From assembly GCF_902859595.1 (NCBI RefSeq), contig NZ_CADIJQ010000010.1:186001-250000 (forward strand): DNA of 64,000 bases. Reading direction: 5' to 3'. Origin of the DNA: Achromobacter kerstersii (GTDB taxonomy: Bacteria > Pseudomonadota > Gammaproteobacteria > Burkholderiales > Burkholderiaceae_B). Below the pieces are notes generated by a model. It ran no database searches. It was not told the DNA's origin and saw nothing but the letters and a program-made list of their open reading frames with translations. The position numbers and the translations under genes were made by a program. Positions 52,081 to 59,978 of the stretch are shown in pieces; the first letter of the stretch is position 1; each line of letters begins with the position of its first letter.

Positions 52081-53403
52081 ATGCGCAGACGTTCATTGTC
52101 CCTGAGCACCTTGTCGGCCCTAGTGGTCGGCCTGGGCGCATCCGCAACGTCCTACGCTGCCGGCTTTCAGCTTTTAGAGCAGAACGCCAGTGGACTGGGC
52201 AACGCTTATGCAGGCTCGGCGGCAAATCCGGAAAACGCCAGCATCATCTACTACAACCCGGCAGGCATGACGTACTTGCCCGGCGTGAACTTTTCGGGCG
52301 GGGTCAACCTGATCAAACCGTCCTTCAAGTTCAAGGACAACGGCGACAGCCGCAACCCCAGCGTGCCCGGCCTGCCCGGCTCGGGCCTGAACGGCTCGGT
52401 TCCCACGGGCGGCAATGGCGGTGACGCCGGCAACCTGGGCGTGGTTCCGAACCTGTACGCCTCCTGGCAGTTGAACGAACAGTGGTATCTGGGCCTGGGC
52501 GTGGGCGCCCCCTTCGGCCTGATGACCGAATACGACGATGGCTGGGTCGGCCAATACCATTCCAACAAATTCGAGATCAAGACGATCAACGTCAACCCGT
52601 CGATCGCCTACAAGGTCAACGAAAAATTCTCGATGGGCTTCGGCGTGAACTGGCAGCACATCGACGCCAACTACAAGAAGAAAACGGTGGTGCCGATTGC
52701 CGGCCTGCCGGTCGCCACCAACGGCGACGCCGACTTGAATCTGAAGGGCGACGCCTGGGGCTGGAACGTCGGCTTCATGCTGCAACCCACGGAAGACACC
52801 CGCATCGGCCTGTCGTACCGTTCGAAGATCAAGCACACCGCCAAGGGCGACACCGAGATCACCAGCATCGGCCCCACCAAGCAGTCGGTGTCGTTTGACG
52901 CCAAGGCCTCGGTGGACCTGCCCGACACGCTGATTCTCAGTGCCGCGCACCAGCTGAACGAACGCTGGGAACTGCTGGGCGACGTATCGTGGACGGGCTG
53001 GAGCAGCATTCCCGACCTGAAGATCCGCAACTCCGGCGCAGGCGCGCGCGATGACGACCTGCCGCTGAACTTCCGCGACACGTGGCGCGTGGCAGTGGGC
53101 GCGAACTACAAGTTCGCCCCGGACTGGAAGTGGAAGTTCGGTCTGGCCTACGACCAATCGCCCGTTCACAAGGAAGCCGACCGCCCGACCTCGCTGCCCG
53201 ACAACGACCGCTACTGGTTCTCGACGGGCGTGCAGTGGCAAGCCACCAAGAGCACCACGCTGGACCTGGGCTACACCTATCTGTACCTGCGCAAGACGGA
53301 CATCGACACGACGTCCGGCAATCAGCTGACCAAGGGCCGCGTGGCGGGCACCTATGACAGCAGCGGCCACATTCTCGGCCTGCAACTGTCGTCCCGCTTC
53401 TAG
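52081..53403 (+). CDS. fadL: Outer-membrane long-chain fatty-acid transporter, FadL/TodX family
   Basis: 440 aa with a signal peptide (MRRRSLSLSTLSALVVGLGA, cleaved after SYA). The mature N-terminus AGFQLLEQNASGLGNAYAGS and the conserved IIYYNPAGMTYLPG (NPA motif of the hatch) identify FadL. The rest alternates as beta-strands and ends in an aromatic residue (LQLSSRF), required for outer-membrane insertion. AGGAGG lies 8 bases before the ATG. It imports long-chain fatty acids for the enzymes encoded around it. A terminator follows at 53411. Confidence 0.93.
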   Translation: MRRRSLSLSTLSALVVGLGASATSYAAGFQLLEQNASGLGNAYAGSAANPENASIIYYNPAGMTYLPGVNFSGGVNLIKPSFKFKDNGDSRNPSVPGLPGSGLNGSVPTGGNGGDAGNLGVVPNLYASWQLNEQWYLGLGVGAPFGLMTEYDDGWVGQYHSNKFEIKTINVNPSIAYKVNEKFSMGFGVNWQHIDANYKKKTVVPIAGLPVATNGDADLNLKGDAWGWNVGFMLQPTEDTRIGLSYRSKIKHTAKGDTEITSIGPTKQSVSFDAKASVDLPDTLILSAAHQLNERWELLGDVSWTGWSSIPDLKIRNSGAGARDDDLPLNFRDTWRVAVGANYKFAPDWKWKFGLAYDQSPVHKEADRPTSLPDNDRYWFSTGVQWQATKSTTLDLGYTYLYLRKTDIDTTSGNQLTKGRVAGTYDSSGHILGLQLSSRF

Positions 53404-53410
53404 CCTATGC

Positions 53411-53445
53411 GCGGGCGGCCGGCCACGCGCCGCCGCCCGCTTTTT
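53411..53445 (+). terminator. Terminator or attenuator between fadL and the FadN-like gene
   Basis: GCGGGCGGC (53411-53419) pairs with GCCGCCCGC (53432-53440) and is followed by T5 (53441-53445), a canonical Rho-independent signal 7 bases past the fadL stop. The Shine-Dalgarno of the next gene (AGGAG, 53447-53451) begins right after the T tract, so read-through must be partial or controlled, or another promoter must serve the downstream genes. Confidence 0.82.
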
Positions 53446-53457
53446 CAGGAGAATCCC

Positions 53458-55848
53458 TTGAGCAAGTTCGTCGTCAAACACGTTGCCGTGCTGGGTGCCG
53501 GCGTCATGGGCGCGCAAATCGCCGCCCACCTGGCCAATGCCGGCGTGCCCGTCACGCTGTTCGATCTGGCCGCGGCCGAAGGCGACCGCAACGGCATCGT
53601 CAACAAGGCGCTGGCCGGCCTGAAAAAGCTGGAACCCGCGCCGCTGGCGGGCGCCGCCCGCATCGCGCTGATCACCCCCGCCAATTACGACGACCATCTG
53701 GACGCGCTACGCGGCTGCGATCTGGTCATCGAGGCCATTGCCGAACGCATGGACTGGAAGACGGCGCTGTATGAGCGCATCGCCCCGCATGTGTCGCCCG
53801 ACGCCATCATTGCGTCGAACACGTCCGGCCTGTCGATCGACGCGCTGGCCAACGCGCTGCCCGCAAGCCTGCGCAACCGTTTCTGCGGCATCCACTTTTT
53901 TAATCCGCCCCGCTACATGCGGCTGGTGGAAATCATCGCCACGTCGCACACGCAGCCGGCCGTGCTGGACCAGCTGGAAACCTGGCTGACGTCCACGCTG
54001 GGCAAAGGCGTGATCCGCGCACTGGACACGCCCAACTTCGTGGCCAACCGCATCGGCGTGTTCTCCATTCTGGCCGCCATGCACCACACCGCGCGCCTGG
54101 GTTTGGGCTTTGACGAAGTCGACGCGCTGACCGGCCCGAAGATTGGCCGCCCCAAGAGCGCCACGTACCGCACGGCGGATGTGGTCGGCCTGGACACGCT
54201 GGCCCACGTGGTTGGCACGATGGAAAAGAATCTGCCGAACGACCCGTGGCACCGCCACTTCGCGCTGCCCGCGTGGTTGTCTGCACTGATCCAAAAAGGC
54301 GCGCTGGGCCAGAAGACGGGCGCAGGCGTCTACCGCAAGCAAGGCCGCGACATCCTGGTGCTGGACCTGAAGGCGCAAGACTACGTGCCCAGCGCCGGCA
54401 AGCTGGCTGACGAGGTCGCCGCACTGCTGAAAGAACGCAACCCCGCCAAGCGGTTCGCCGCCTTGCGCGCAAGCGAACACCCGCAGGCCCAGTTCCTGTG
54501 GAGCCTGTTCCGCGACATCTTCCACTACAGCGCCGTGCAGCTTGAGCACGTGGCTGATAACGCCCGCGACCTGGACCTGGCCATGCGCTGGGGCTTTGGC
54601 TGGTCGCAAGGCCCGTTCGAAACCTGGCAGGCTGCGGGCTGGCAAGACATCGCCGCTGCGGTGGCCGAGGACATCGCCGCAGGCCGCGCCATGAGCGATG
54701 CGCCGCTGCCCGCCTGGGTTCAGGAGCCCGATCGCCAGGGCGTGCACACGCCCGAAGGCTCGTATTCCGCCCGCACCGGCACGCTGCACCCGCGTTCGTC
54801 GCTGCCGGTCTACCAGCGCCAGCTGTTCCCGGAACGCGTCTTTGGCGAAGGCGCCGACGACCGTGGCGTCACCGTCTGGGAAAACGAAGGCGTGCGCCTG
54901 TGGAACCTGCCCGACGTGGATGCCGGCATCGCCATCCTGTCGGTCACGTCGAAGAACCACACGCTGGGCGGCGAAGTGCTGGAAGGCGTGCTGCAAGCCG
55001 TGGCTCGTGCGGAACGCGAATTCGATGGCTTGGTCATCTGGCACGAACCGCCGTTTGCCGTGGGCGCCAACTTGCAGCAAGTGGTCGAAGCCTGCGCCGC
55101 CGGCCAGTTCGACATGCTGGAAGCCATGGTCGAAAAATTCCAGCGCGCATCCCAGTCGTTCAAGTACGCGCAGATTCCCACCGTAGCGGCCGTGCAGGGC
55201 ATGGCGCTGGGCGGGGGCTGCGAATTCCTGATGCACGCCTCGCACCGCGTTCTGGCGCTGGAAAGCTATATCGGCTTGGTCGAAGCGGGCGTCGGCCTGA
55301 TTCCAGCGGGCGGCGGCAGCAAGGAATTTGCGGGCCGCGCCGCTGCATTGGCGGCCAAAACCGCAACCCCCGGCGAAGTCTTCCCCTATCTGCAACCCGT
55401 GTTCCAGACCATCGCCATGGCGCAGGTGGCCAAGAGCGGCCTGGAAGCCATCGACGCCGGCTTTGCCCGCGAGCACGACATCGTGCTGTTCCATCCCGAC
55501 GAGCTGCTCTTTGTGGCTATCGGCCAGGCGCGCGCCGCCGCCCAGGCCGGCTACACACCGCCCCCGCGCCTGTCGAACGTGCCGGTCGCAGGCCGCAACG
55601 GCATCGCCAACTTTGAAATGGTGCTGGTCAACATGCGCGAAGGCGGCATGATCAGCGCGCACGACTACCGCGTGGCCCGCAGCGCCGCCGTGGCTTTGTG
55701 CGGTGGCGAAATCGAAACCGGCACCAAGGTGGACGAGGAATGGCTGCTGGCCGTGGAACGAAAGGAATTCGTTGCGCTCTTGCGCACGCCTGAAACCCAG
55801 GCCCGCATTCGCCACACGCTGGAAACCGGCAAGCCCTTGCGCAACTGA
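53458..55848 (+). CDS. 3-hydroxyacyl-CoA dehydrogenase / enoyl-CoA hydratase, FadN-like
   Basis: 796 aa from a TTG at 53458, chosen because AGGAG at 53447-53451 is six bases upstream; the in-frame ATG at 53407 overlaps the terminator. The domain order is the reverse of FadJ: dehydrogenase first (VAVLGAGVMGAQIAAHLANA, HFFNPPRYMRLVEII), hydratase last (VAAVQGMALGGGCEFLMHAS, VEAGVGLIPAGGGSKEF). The order and length are those of Bacillus FadN (789 aa). It pairs with the thiolase gene 10 bp downstream, giving a second beta-oxidation complex. Confidence 0.9.
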   Translation: MSKFVVKHVAVLGAGVMGAQIAAHLANAGVPVTLFDLAAAEGDRNGIVNKALAGLKKLEPAPLAGAARIALITPANYDDHLDALRGCDLVIEAIAERMDWKTALYERIAPHVSPDAIIASNTSGLSIDALANALPASLRNRFCGIHFFNPPRYMRLVEIIATSHTQPAVLDQLETWLTSTLGKGVIRALDTPNFVANRIGVFSILAAMHHTARLGLGFDEVDALTGPKIGRPKSATYRTADVVGLDTLAHVVGTMEKNLPNDPWHRHFALPAWLSALIQKGALGQKTGAGVYRKQGRDILVLDLKAQDYVPSAGKLADEVAALLKERNPAKRFAALRASEHPQAQFLWSLFRDIFHYSAVQLEHVADNARDLDLAMRWGFGWSQGPFETWQAAGWQDIAAAVAEDIAAGRAMSDAPLPAWVQEPDRQGVHTPEGSYSARTGTLHPRSSLPVYQRQLFPERVFGEGADDRGVTVWENEGVRLWNLPDVDAGIAILSVTSKNHTLGGEVLEGVLQAVARAEREFDGLVIWHEPPFAVGANLQQVVEACAAGQFDMLEAMVEKFQRASQSFKYAQIPTVAAVQGMALGGGCEFLMHASHRVLALESYIGLVEAGVGLIPAGGGSKEFAGRAAALAAKTATPGEVFPYLQPVFQTIAMAQVAKSGLEAIDAGFAREHDIVLFHPDELLFVAIGQARAAAQAGYTPPPRLSNVPVAGRNGIANFEMVLVNMREGGMISAHDYRVARSAAVALCGGEIETGTKVDEEWLLAVERKEFVALLRTPETQARIRHTLETGKPLRN

Positions 55849-55858
55849 GGAAACGATC

Positions 55859-57058
55859 ATGACGAAGCAGATTCAAGACGCCTACATCGTCGCCGCCACG
55901 CGCTTGCCGGTGGGCAAGCGCAACGGCGCCTACATCACCACCCGCCCCGACGACATGCTGGCCGCCGCGCTGAACGGCGCGCTGGCGCAAGTGCCAGGGC
56001 TGGACACTGCGCGCATCGAAGACGTCATCGCCGGCTGCGCCATGCCGGAAGCCGAGCAAGGCATGAACGTGGCGCGCATCGGCCTGCTGCTGGCGGGCCT
56101 GCCGCAAAGCGTGGCGGGCGTGACCGTCAACCGCTTCTGCGCGTCGGGCCTGCAAGCGGTGGCAGACGCCGCCGCCCGCATCCGCACGGGCGAAGCCGAC
56201 ATCATGATCGGCGCAGGCACCGAGTCCATGAGCGCCATGCCGCAGATCATGGGCAACAAGGTGTCGATGAACCCCGCCATCTTCGCGCACGAGGAAAACA
56301 TCGGCATGGCGTTCGGCATGGGCCTGACCGGTGAAAAGGTGGCCGAGCGCTGGAAGGTCTCGCGCGAAGATCAGGACGCCTTTGCGCTCGCCTCGCACCA
56401 GAAGGCCTGCGCCGCCATTGCCGCGGGCCATTTCCGCGCCGAGACCACGCCGTTTGAAGTGGTGCAACATCTGCCTGACGGCGCAAGCGGCGCGGTGCGC
56501 GTCGTGCGCCGGCTGGTGGAAGTGGACGAAGGCCCGCGCCCGGACAGCAGCGCCGAAGCGCTGGCCCGCCTGCGCCCCGTGTTCTCAACGCGCGGCAGCG
56601 TCACCGCCGGCAACAGCTCGCAGATGTCCGACGGCGCGGCCGCCATCGTGCTCGTGTCCGACCGCATCCTGCGCGAATTCAACCTGAGCCCGCTGGCGCG
56701 CTTCGTCAGTTTCGCGGTGGCCGGCGTGCCGCCCGAAGTGATGGGCATCGGCCCGGTGGCCGCCATTCCCAAGGTCCTGGAACGCGCGGGCATCACGCAA
56801 GACGCGCTGGACTGGATCGAACTGAACGAGGCGTTCGCCGCGCAATCGCTTGCTGTGATCCGGGAGCTGAAGCTGGACCCCGCCAAGGTCAACCCGCTGG
56901 GCGGCGCCATCGCGTTGGGCCACCCGCTGGGCGCGACCGGCGCCATCCGCACCGCCACCATCACGCACGGCTTGCGCCGCACGGGGGGCAAGTATGGTCT
57001 GGTCACCATGTGCATCGGCACCGGCATGGGCGCGGCCGGTTTGTTCGAAGCCTTGTGA
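55859..57058 (+). CDS. fadA: Acetyl-CoA C-acyltransferase (thiolase), FadA-like
   Basis: 399 aa from the ATG at 55859 with GAGGAAA ahead; the frame is open from 55703 but overlaps the FadN-like gene. Catalytic Cys lies in NRFCASGLQAVADAAAR near residue 90, His in GGAIALGHPLGATGAIRT, and Cys in TMCIGTGMGAAGLFEAL at the C-terminus. The length fits FadA-class degradative thiolases. It should use the 3-ketoacyl-CoA made by the FadN-like protein. It is a second thiolase, distinct from the FadI-like one 7 kb upstream. Confidence 0.92.
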   Translation: MTKQIQDAYIVAATRLPVGKRNGAYITTRPDDMLAAALNGALAQVPGLDTARIEDVIAGCAMPEAEQGMNVARIGLLLAGLPQSVAGVTVNRFCASGLQAVADAAARIRTGEADIMIGAGTESMSAMPQIMGNKVSMNPAIFAHEENIGMAFGMGLTGEKVAERWKVSREDQDAFALASHQKACAAIAAGHFRAETTPFEVVQHLPDGASGAVRVVRRLVEVDEGPRPDSSAEALARLRPVFSTRGSVTAGNSSQMSDGAAAIVLVSDRILREFNLSPLARFVSFAVAGVPPEVMGIGPVAAIPKVLERAGITQDALDWIELNEAFAAQSLAVIRELKLDPAKVNPLGGAIALGHPLGATGAIRTATITHGLRRTGGKYGLVTMCIGTGMGAAGLFEAL

Positions 57059-57108
57059 TTCCGGCCCCGTGATCCCCGCCCCATGATGCTCACCCAAACG
57101 GACCCCGC

Positions 57109-57654
57109 GTGAAGCCTTATTGGTTCAAGAACCTGTCGCCAGAATGGCGCGCGCGCCTGATGCGGGTGGGCTTCAACCTGCATCCCGCGTTTCGCGCCAC
57201 CGGCGGCCGGGTGTTGCACGTGTCGCCGGACTTTCAGCACATCCGCATCAAGCTGCCGCTCTTGCGGCGCACGCGCAATATTGTTGGGTCGATGTACGGC
57301 GGGTCGTTGTTTGCGGTGACGGACGGCGCCCATCCCACGATGCTGATGTCTGCGTTGGGCGCGGATCACATCGTGTGGGACAAGGCGGCGTCCATCCGCT
57401 ACCGCAAGCCCGCCTACACGACGTTGTATGTCGACTTCCGGTTGCCGCCCGGAGAAATCGCGGCCATCCGCGAGACCCTTGCGCGCGACCATGAAACCAC
57501 CCGCACGTACACGGTGGAATTGAAGGACAAGGACGGCGTGGTGTATGCCGTCGTGGAACGCACGATCTATATCGCAGACAAGAAGTTCTACAAGCGAAAA
57601 AACACTGGAGGAGACACATGCAACGCATCTCTGGAGGGCGATCCGCCGCCCTGA
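57109..57654 (+). CDS. DUF4442 hotdog-fold protein, possible acyl-CoA thioesterase
   Basis: 181 aa from a GTG at 57109, 50 bp after the thiolase gene. Conserved stretches MRVGFNLHPAFRATGGRV, RNIVGSMYGGSLFAVTDGAH and ASIRYRKPAYTTLYVDFRL place it in the DUF4442 group of hotdog proteins, relatives of PaaI-type thioesterases. Hydrolysis of an acyl-CoA is a plausible role within this fatty-acid cluster, but not shown. Its last 37 bases overlap the next gene in another frame; the final residues (NTGGDTCNASLEG...) look unconserved. Confidence 0.75.
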   Translation: MKPYWFKNLSPEWRARLMRVGFNLHPAFRATGGRVLHVSPDFQHIRIKLPLLRRTRNIVGSMYGGSLFAVTDGAHPTMLMSALGADHIVWDKAASIRYRKPAYTTLYVDFRLPPGEIAAIRETLARDHETTRTYTVELKDKDGVVYAVVERTIYIADKKFYKRKNTGGDTCNASLEGDPPP

Positions 57655-58208
57655 GCCTCATCCTTGCCGCCAGCCTGGCGGCCGCGCCCGCGTTCGCCGC
57701 CGACATCGAGGTTGCCGGCAAACGCGTCCCCGAACAATTGTCCGACGGCAGCCATGCGCTGGTATTGAATGGCGCGGGCGTGCGCACCAAATTCGTCGTG
57801 AAGGTCTACGTGGCCGCCTTGTACGTCACCGCTAAAAGCAGTGACGCGGCCACCGTGATCAACAGCACCGAGCCCCGCCGCATCCGGCTGCAATTGCTGC
57901 GCGAGGTCGATAGCCAGAGCCTGAACGAAGCGCTGCAGGAAGGTTTGCGCGACAATACGCCCAAGCAGGAACTGGCCGCGCTGAAGGCGGCTGCGGATCG
58001 TTTGTCGCAAATGATGGCCGAGATCGGCAACGCCAAAGAGGGCGATGTGGTCGATCTGGACTTTGACGCCCGCGGCGTCACGTTCACCGGCAACGGCAAG
58101 CAACGGGGCCGCATCGACAACCCTGCATTCGCGCGCGCCTTGCTGCGCGTCTGGCTGGGCGACAAGCCGGCACAGACCTCCCTGAAGAAAGCCCTCTTGG
58201 GCAACTAG
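57618..58208 (+). CDS. Exported chalcone-isomerase-like protein
   Basis: 196 aa with a signal peptide (LSLILAASLAAAPAFAAD, cleavage after AFA near residue 27). The mature domain resembles bacterial chalcone-isomerase-like proteins: GVRTKFVVKVYVAALYVTAK, then RIRLQLLREVDSQSLNEAL and FARALLRVWLGDKPAQTSL. In this superfamily many members bind fatty acids rather than isomerise flavonoids, which would fit the neighbouring fad genes. GGAGGAG precedes the ATG. It is probably periplasmic. It lies 16 bp before fadD. Confidence 0.78.
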   Translation: MQRISGGRSAALSLILAASLAAAPAFAADIEVAGKRVPEQLSDGSHALVLNGAGVRTKFVVKVYVAALYVTAKSSDAATVINSTEPRRIRLQLLREVDSQSLNEALQEGLRDNTPKQELAALKAAADRLSQMMAEIGNAKEGDVVDLDFDARGVTFTGNGKQRGRIDNPAFARALLRVWLGDKPAQTSLKKALLGN

Positions 58209-58224
58209 GCGGAACCTCACCACG

Positions 58225-59934
58225 ATGGAACGAATCTGGCATAAGAGCTATCCCTCTGGCGTCCCCGCAGAGATCGCGATGGACGGCGTCACCACGCTGG
58301 TCTCGGTTGTGCGCGACAGCTGCCGCCGCTACGCCGAGAAGACGGCGTACATCAGCATGGGCAAGTCCATCCGCTACGCCGAGCTGGACGCGCTGACCCG
58401 CGACTTCGCCGCCTGGTTGCACGCCAATGGGCTGGGCAAGGGCGACCGCATCGCGCTCATGATGCCCAACCTGCTGCAATACCCCGTCTGCCTGTTCGGC
58501 GCGCTGCGCGCCGGCTGCATCGTGGTCAATTGCAACCCGCTCTACACCGCGCACGAGCTTGAACATCAATTGGCTGATTCCGGCGCGCGCGCCATTGTCG
58601 TCGCCGACAACTTCGCCGCCACGCTGCAAAAGGCCTTGCCGAAGACGGCAGTCGAACACGTGCTGGTAACGTCCATCGGTGAAATGCTCGGCCCCGTCAA
58701 AGGCTGGCTGGTGGACTTCGTGATTCGCCGCGTCAAGCGCATGGTGCCGGCGTGGTCGCTGCCACGCGCCATTCGCTTGAGCGACGCGCTGCGCGAGGGG
58801 CGCAAAGCGCCTTTCACTGAAGTGCCGCTGGACCAGCGCGACCTGGCCTGCCTGCAATACACGGGCGGCACCACGGGCGTGGCCAAGGCTGCAATGCTGT
58901 CGCACGGCAATCTGGTGGCCAACCTGAGCCAGGCGCATGCGTGGATCAAACCGTTGGTGAAAGAAGGCGAAGAATGCGTCGTGACGGCGCTGCCGCTGTA
59001 TCACATCTTCGCGCTCACAGCGAACTGCCTGACCTTTATGAAGATCGGCGCCAGCAACCTGCTGATCATCAACCCGCGCGACATTCCCGGCCTGATCAAG
59101 GAAATGAGCAAGGTGCCGTTCTCGGCCTTCACGGGCGTGAACACGCTGTTCAACGCGCTCCTCAACCATCCCGATTTCGCCAAGCTGGATTTCTCGCGCC
59201 TGCGCTTGACCATGGGCGGCGGCATGGCGGTGCAACGCGCGGTTGCCGACCGCTGGCGCGCCGTCACCGGCAAGTCGCTGGCGCAGGCCTACGGGCTGAC
59301 CGAGACCTCGCCCGCCGTTACCGTCAACCCGCTGGACGTCAAGGTGTTCACGGGCTCGATCGGGCTGCCGGTGCCATCTACCGAGATCTCCATTCGCAAC
59401 GATGACGGCGAAGAACAAGGCATCGGCGAAAGCGGAGAAATCTGCGTGCGCGGGCCACAGGTCACGCAAGGCTACTGGAACCGCCCCGACGAAACCGCGC
59501 TGGTCATGTACCCCGACGGCTTTCTGCGCACGGGCGACATCGGCTACGTGGACCAGGATGGCTACGTGTTCCTGATCGACCGCAAGAAAGACATGATTCT
59601 GGTGTCGGGCTTTAACGTGTATCCCAACGAGGTCGAAGACGCCGCCGCGCTGCATCCCGGCGTGCGCGAAGTGGCGGCCGTCGGCGTGCCAGACGAACGC
59701 TCGGGCGAAGCGGTAAAGCTGTATGTGATCCGCAAAGACCCGGGGCTGGATGCCGAAACGCTGATCGCCCATTGCCGCACGCAACTGACGGGGTACAAGG
59801 TGCCGCGGTACGTGGAGTTTCGCGATGATCTGCCGCGCACCAACGTGGGCAAGATTTTGCGTCGGGAGTTGAAGCCGGAAGCGCCGAAAGTGGCGGCGGC
59901 GCAACCCGAAGCGCAGGCGTCGGGCCACGGCTAA
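58225..59934 (+). CDS. fadD: Long-chain fatty-acid-CoA ligase
   Basis: 569 aa ANL adenylating enzyme. P-loop motif LQYTGGTTGVAKAAMLSHGN near residues 211-230, then LTMGGGMAVQRAVADRW, AYGLTETSPAVTVNP (A5 motif), GFLRTGDIGYVDQDGYVFLI (A7), DRKKDMILVSGFNVYPNEVE (A8) and the catalytic Lys region TNVGKILRREL (A10). It activates fatty acids to acyl-CoA, entry to beta-oxidation. It closes the fad run; fatty acid enters by FadL, is activated here and degraded by FadE, FadJ/FadN and the thiolases. Confidence 0.93.
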   Translation: MERIWHKSYPSGVPAEIAMDGVTTLVSVVRDSCRRYAEKTAYISMGKSIRYAELDALTRDFAAWLHANGLGKGDRIALMMPNLLQYPVCLFGALRAGCIVVNCNPLYTAHELEHQLADSGARAIVVADNFAATLQKALPKTAVEHVLVTSIGEMLGPVKGWLVDFVIRRVKRMVPAWSLPRAIRLSDALREGRKAPFTEVPLDQRDLACLQYTGGTTGVAKAAMLSHGNLVANLSQAHAWIKPLVKEGEECVVTALPLYHIFALTANCLTFMKIGASNLLIINPRDIPGLIKEMSKVPFSAFTGVNTLFNALLNHPDFAKLDFSRLRLTMGGGMAVQRAVADRWRAVTGKSLAQAYGLTETSPAVTVNPLDVKVFTGSIGLPVPSTEISIRNDDGEEQGIGESGEICVRGPQVTQGYWNRPDETALVMYPDGFLRTGDIGYVDQDGYVFLIDRKKDMILVSGFNVYPNEVEDAAALHPGVREVAAVGVPDERSGEAVKLYVIRKDPGLDAETLIAHCRTQLTGYKVPRYVEFRDDLPRTNVGKILRRELKPEAPKVAAAQPEAQASGHG

Positions 59935-59941
59935 ATGATTC

Positions 59942-59973
59942 GGGGCGGCATCGCCATCACGTTCAGCCGCCCC
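59942..59973. terminator. Hairpin between convergent fadD and sulfatase genes
   Basis: GGGGCGGC (59942-59949) pairs with GCCGCCCC (59966-59973) around a 16-base loop, in the 44-bp gap between two convergent stop codons. No T run follows on either strand, so it is a weak or Rho-assisted stop at best. Confidence 0.4.
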
Positions 59974-59978
59974 CGCCC

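Noticed and set aside
53707-55860. 717-codon minus-strand frame across the FadN-like gene
   Set aside because: Antisense shadow of a gene with intact dehydrogenase and hydratase motifs.
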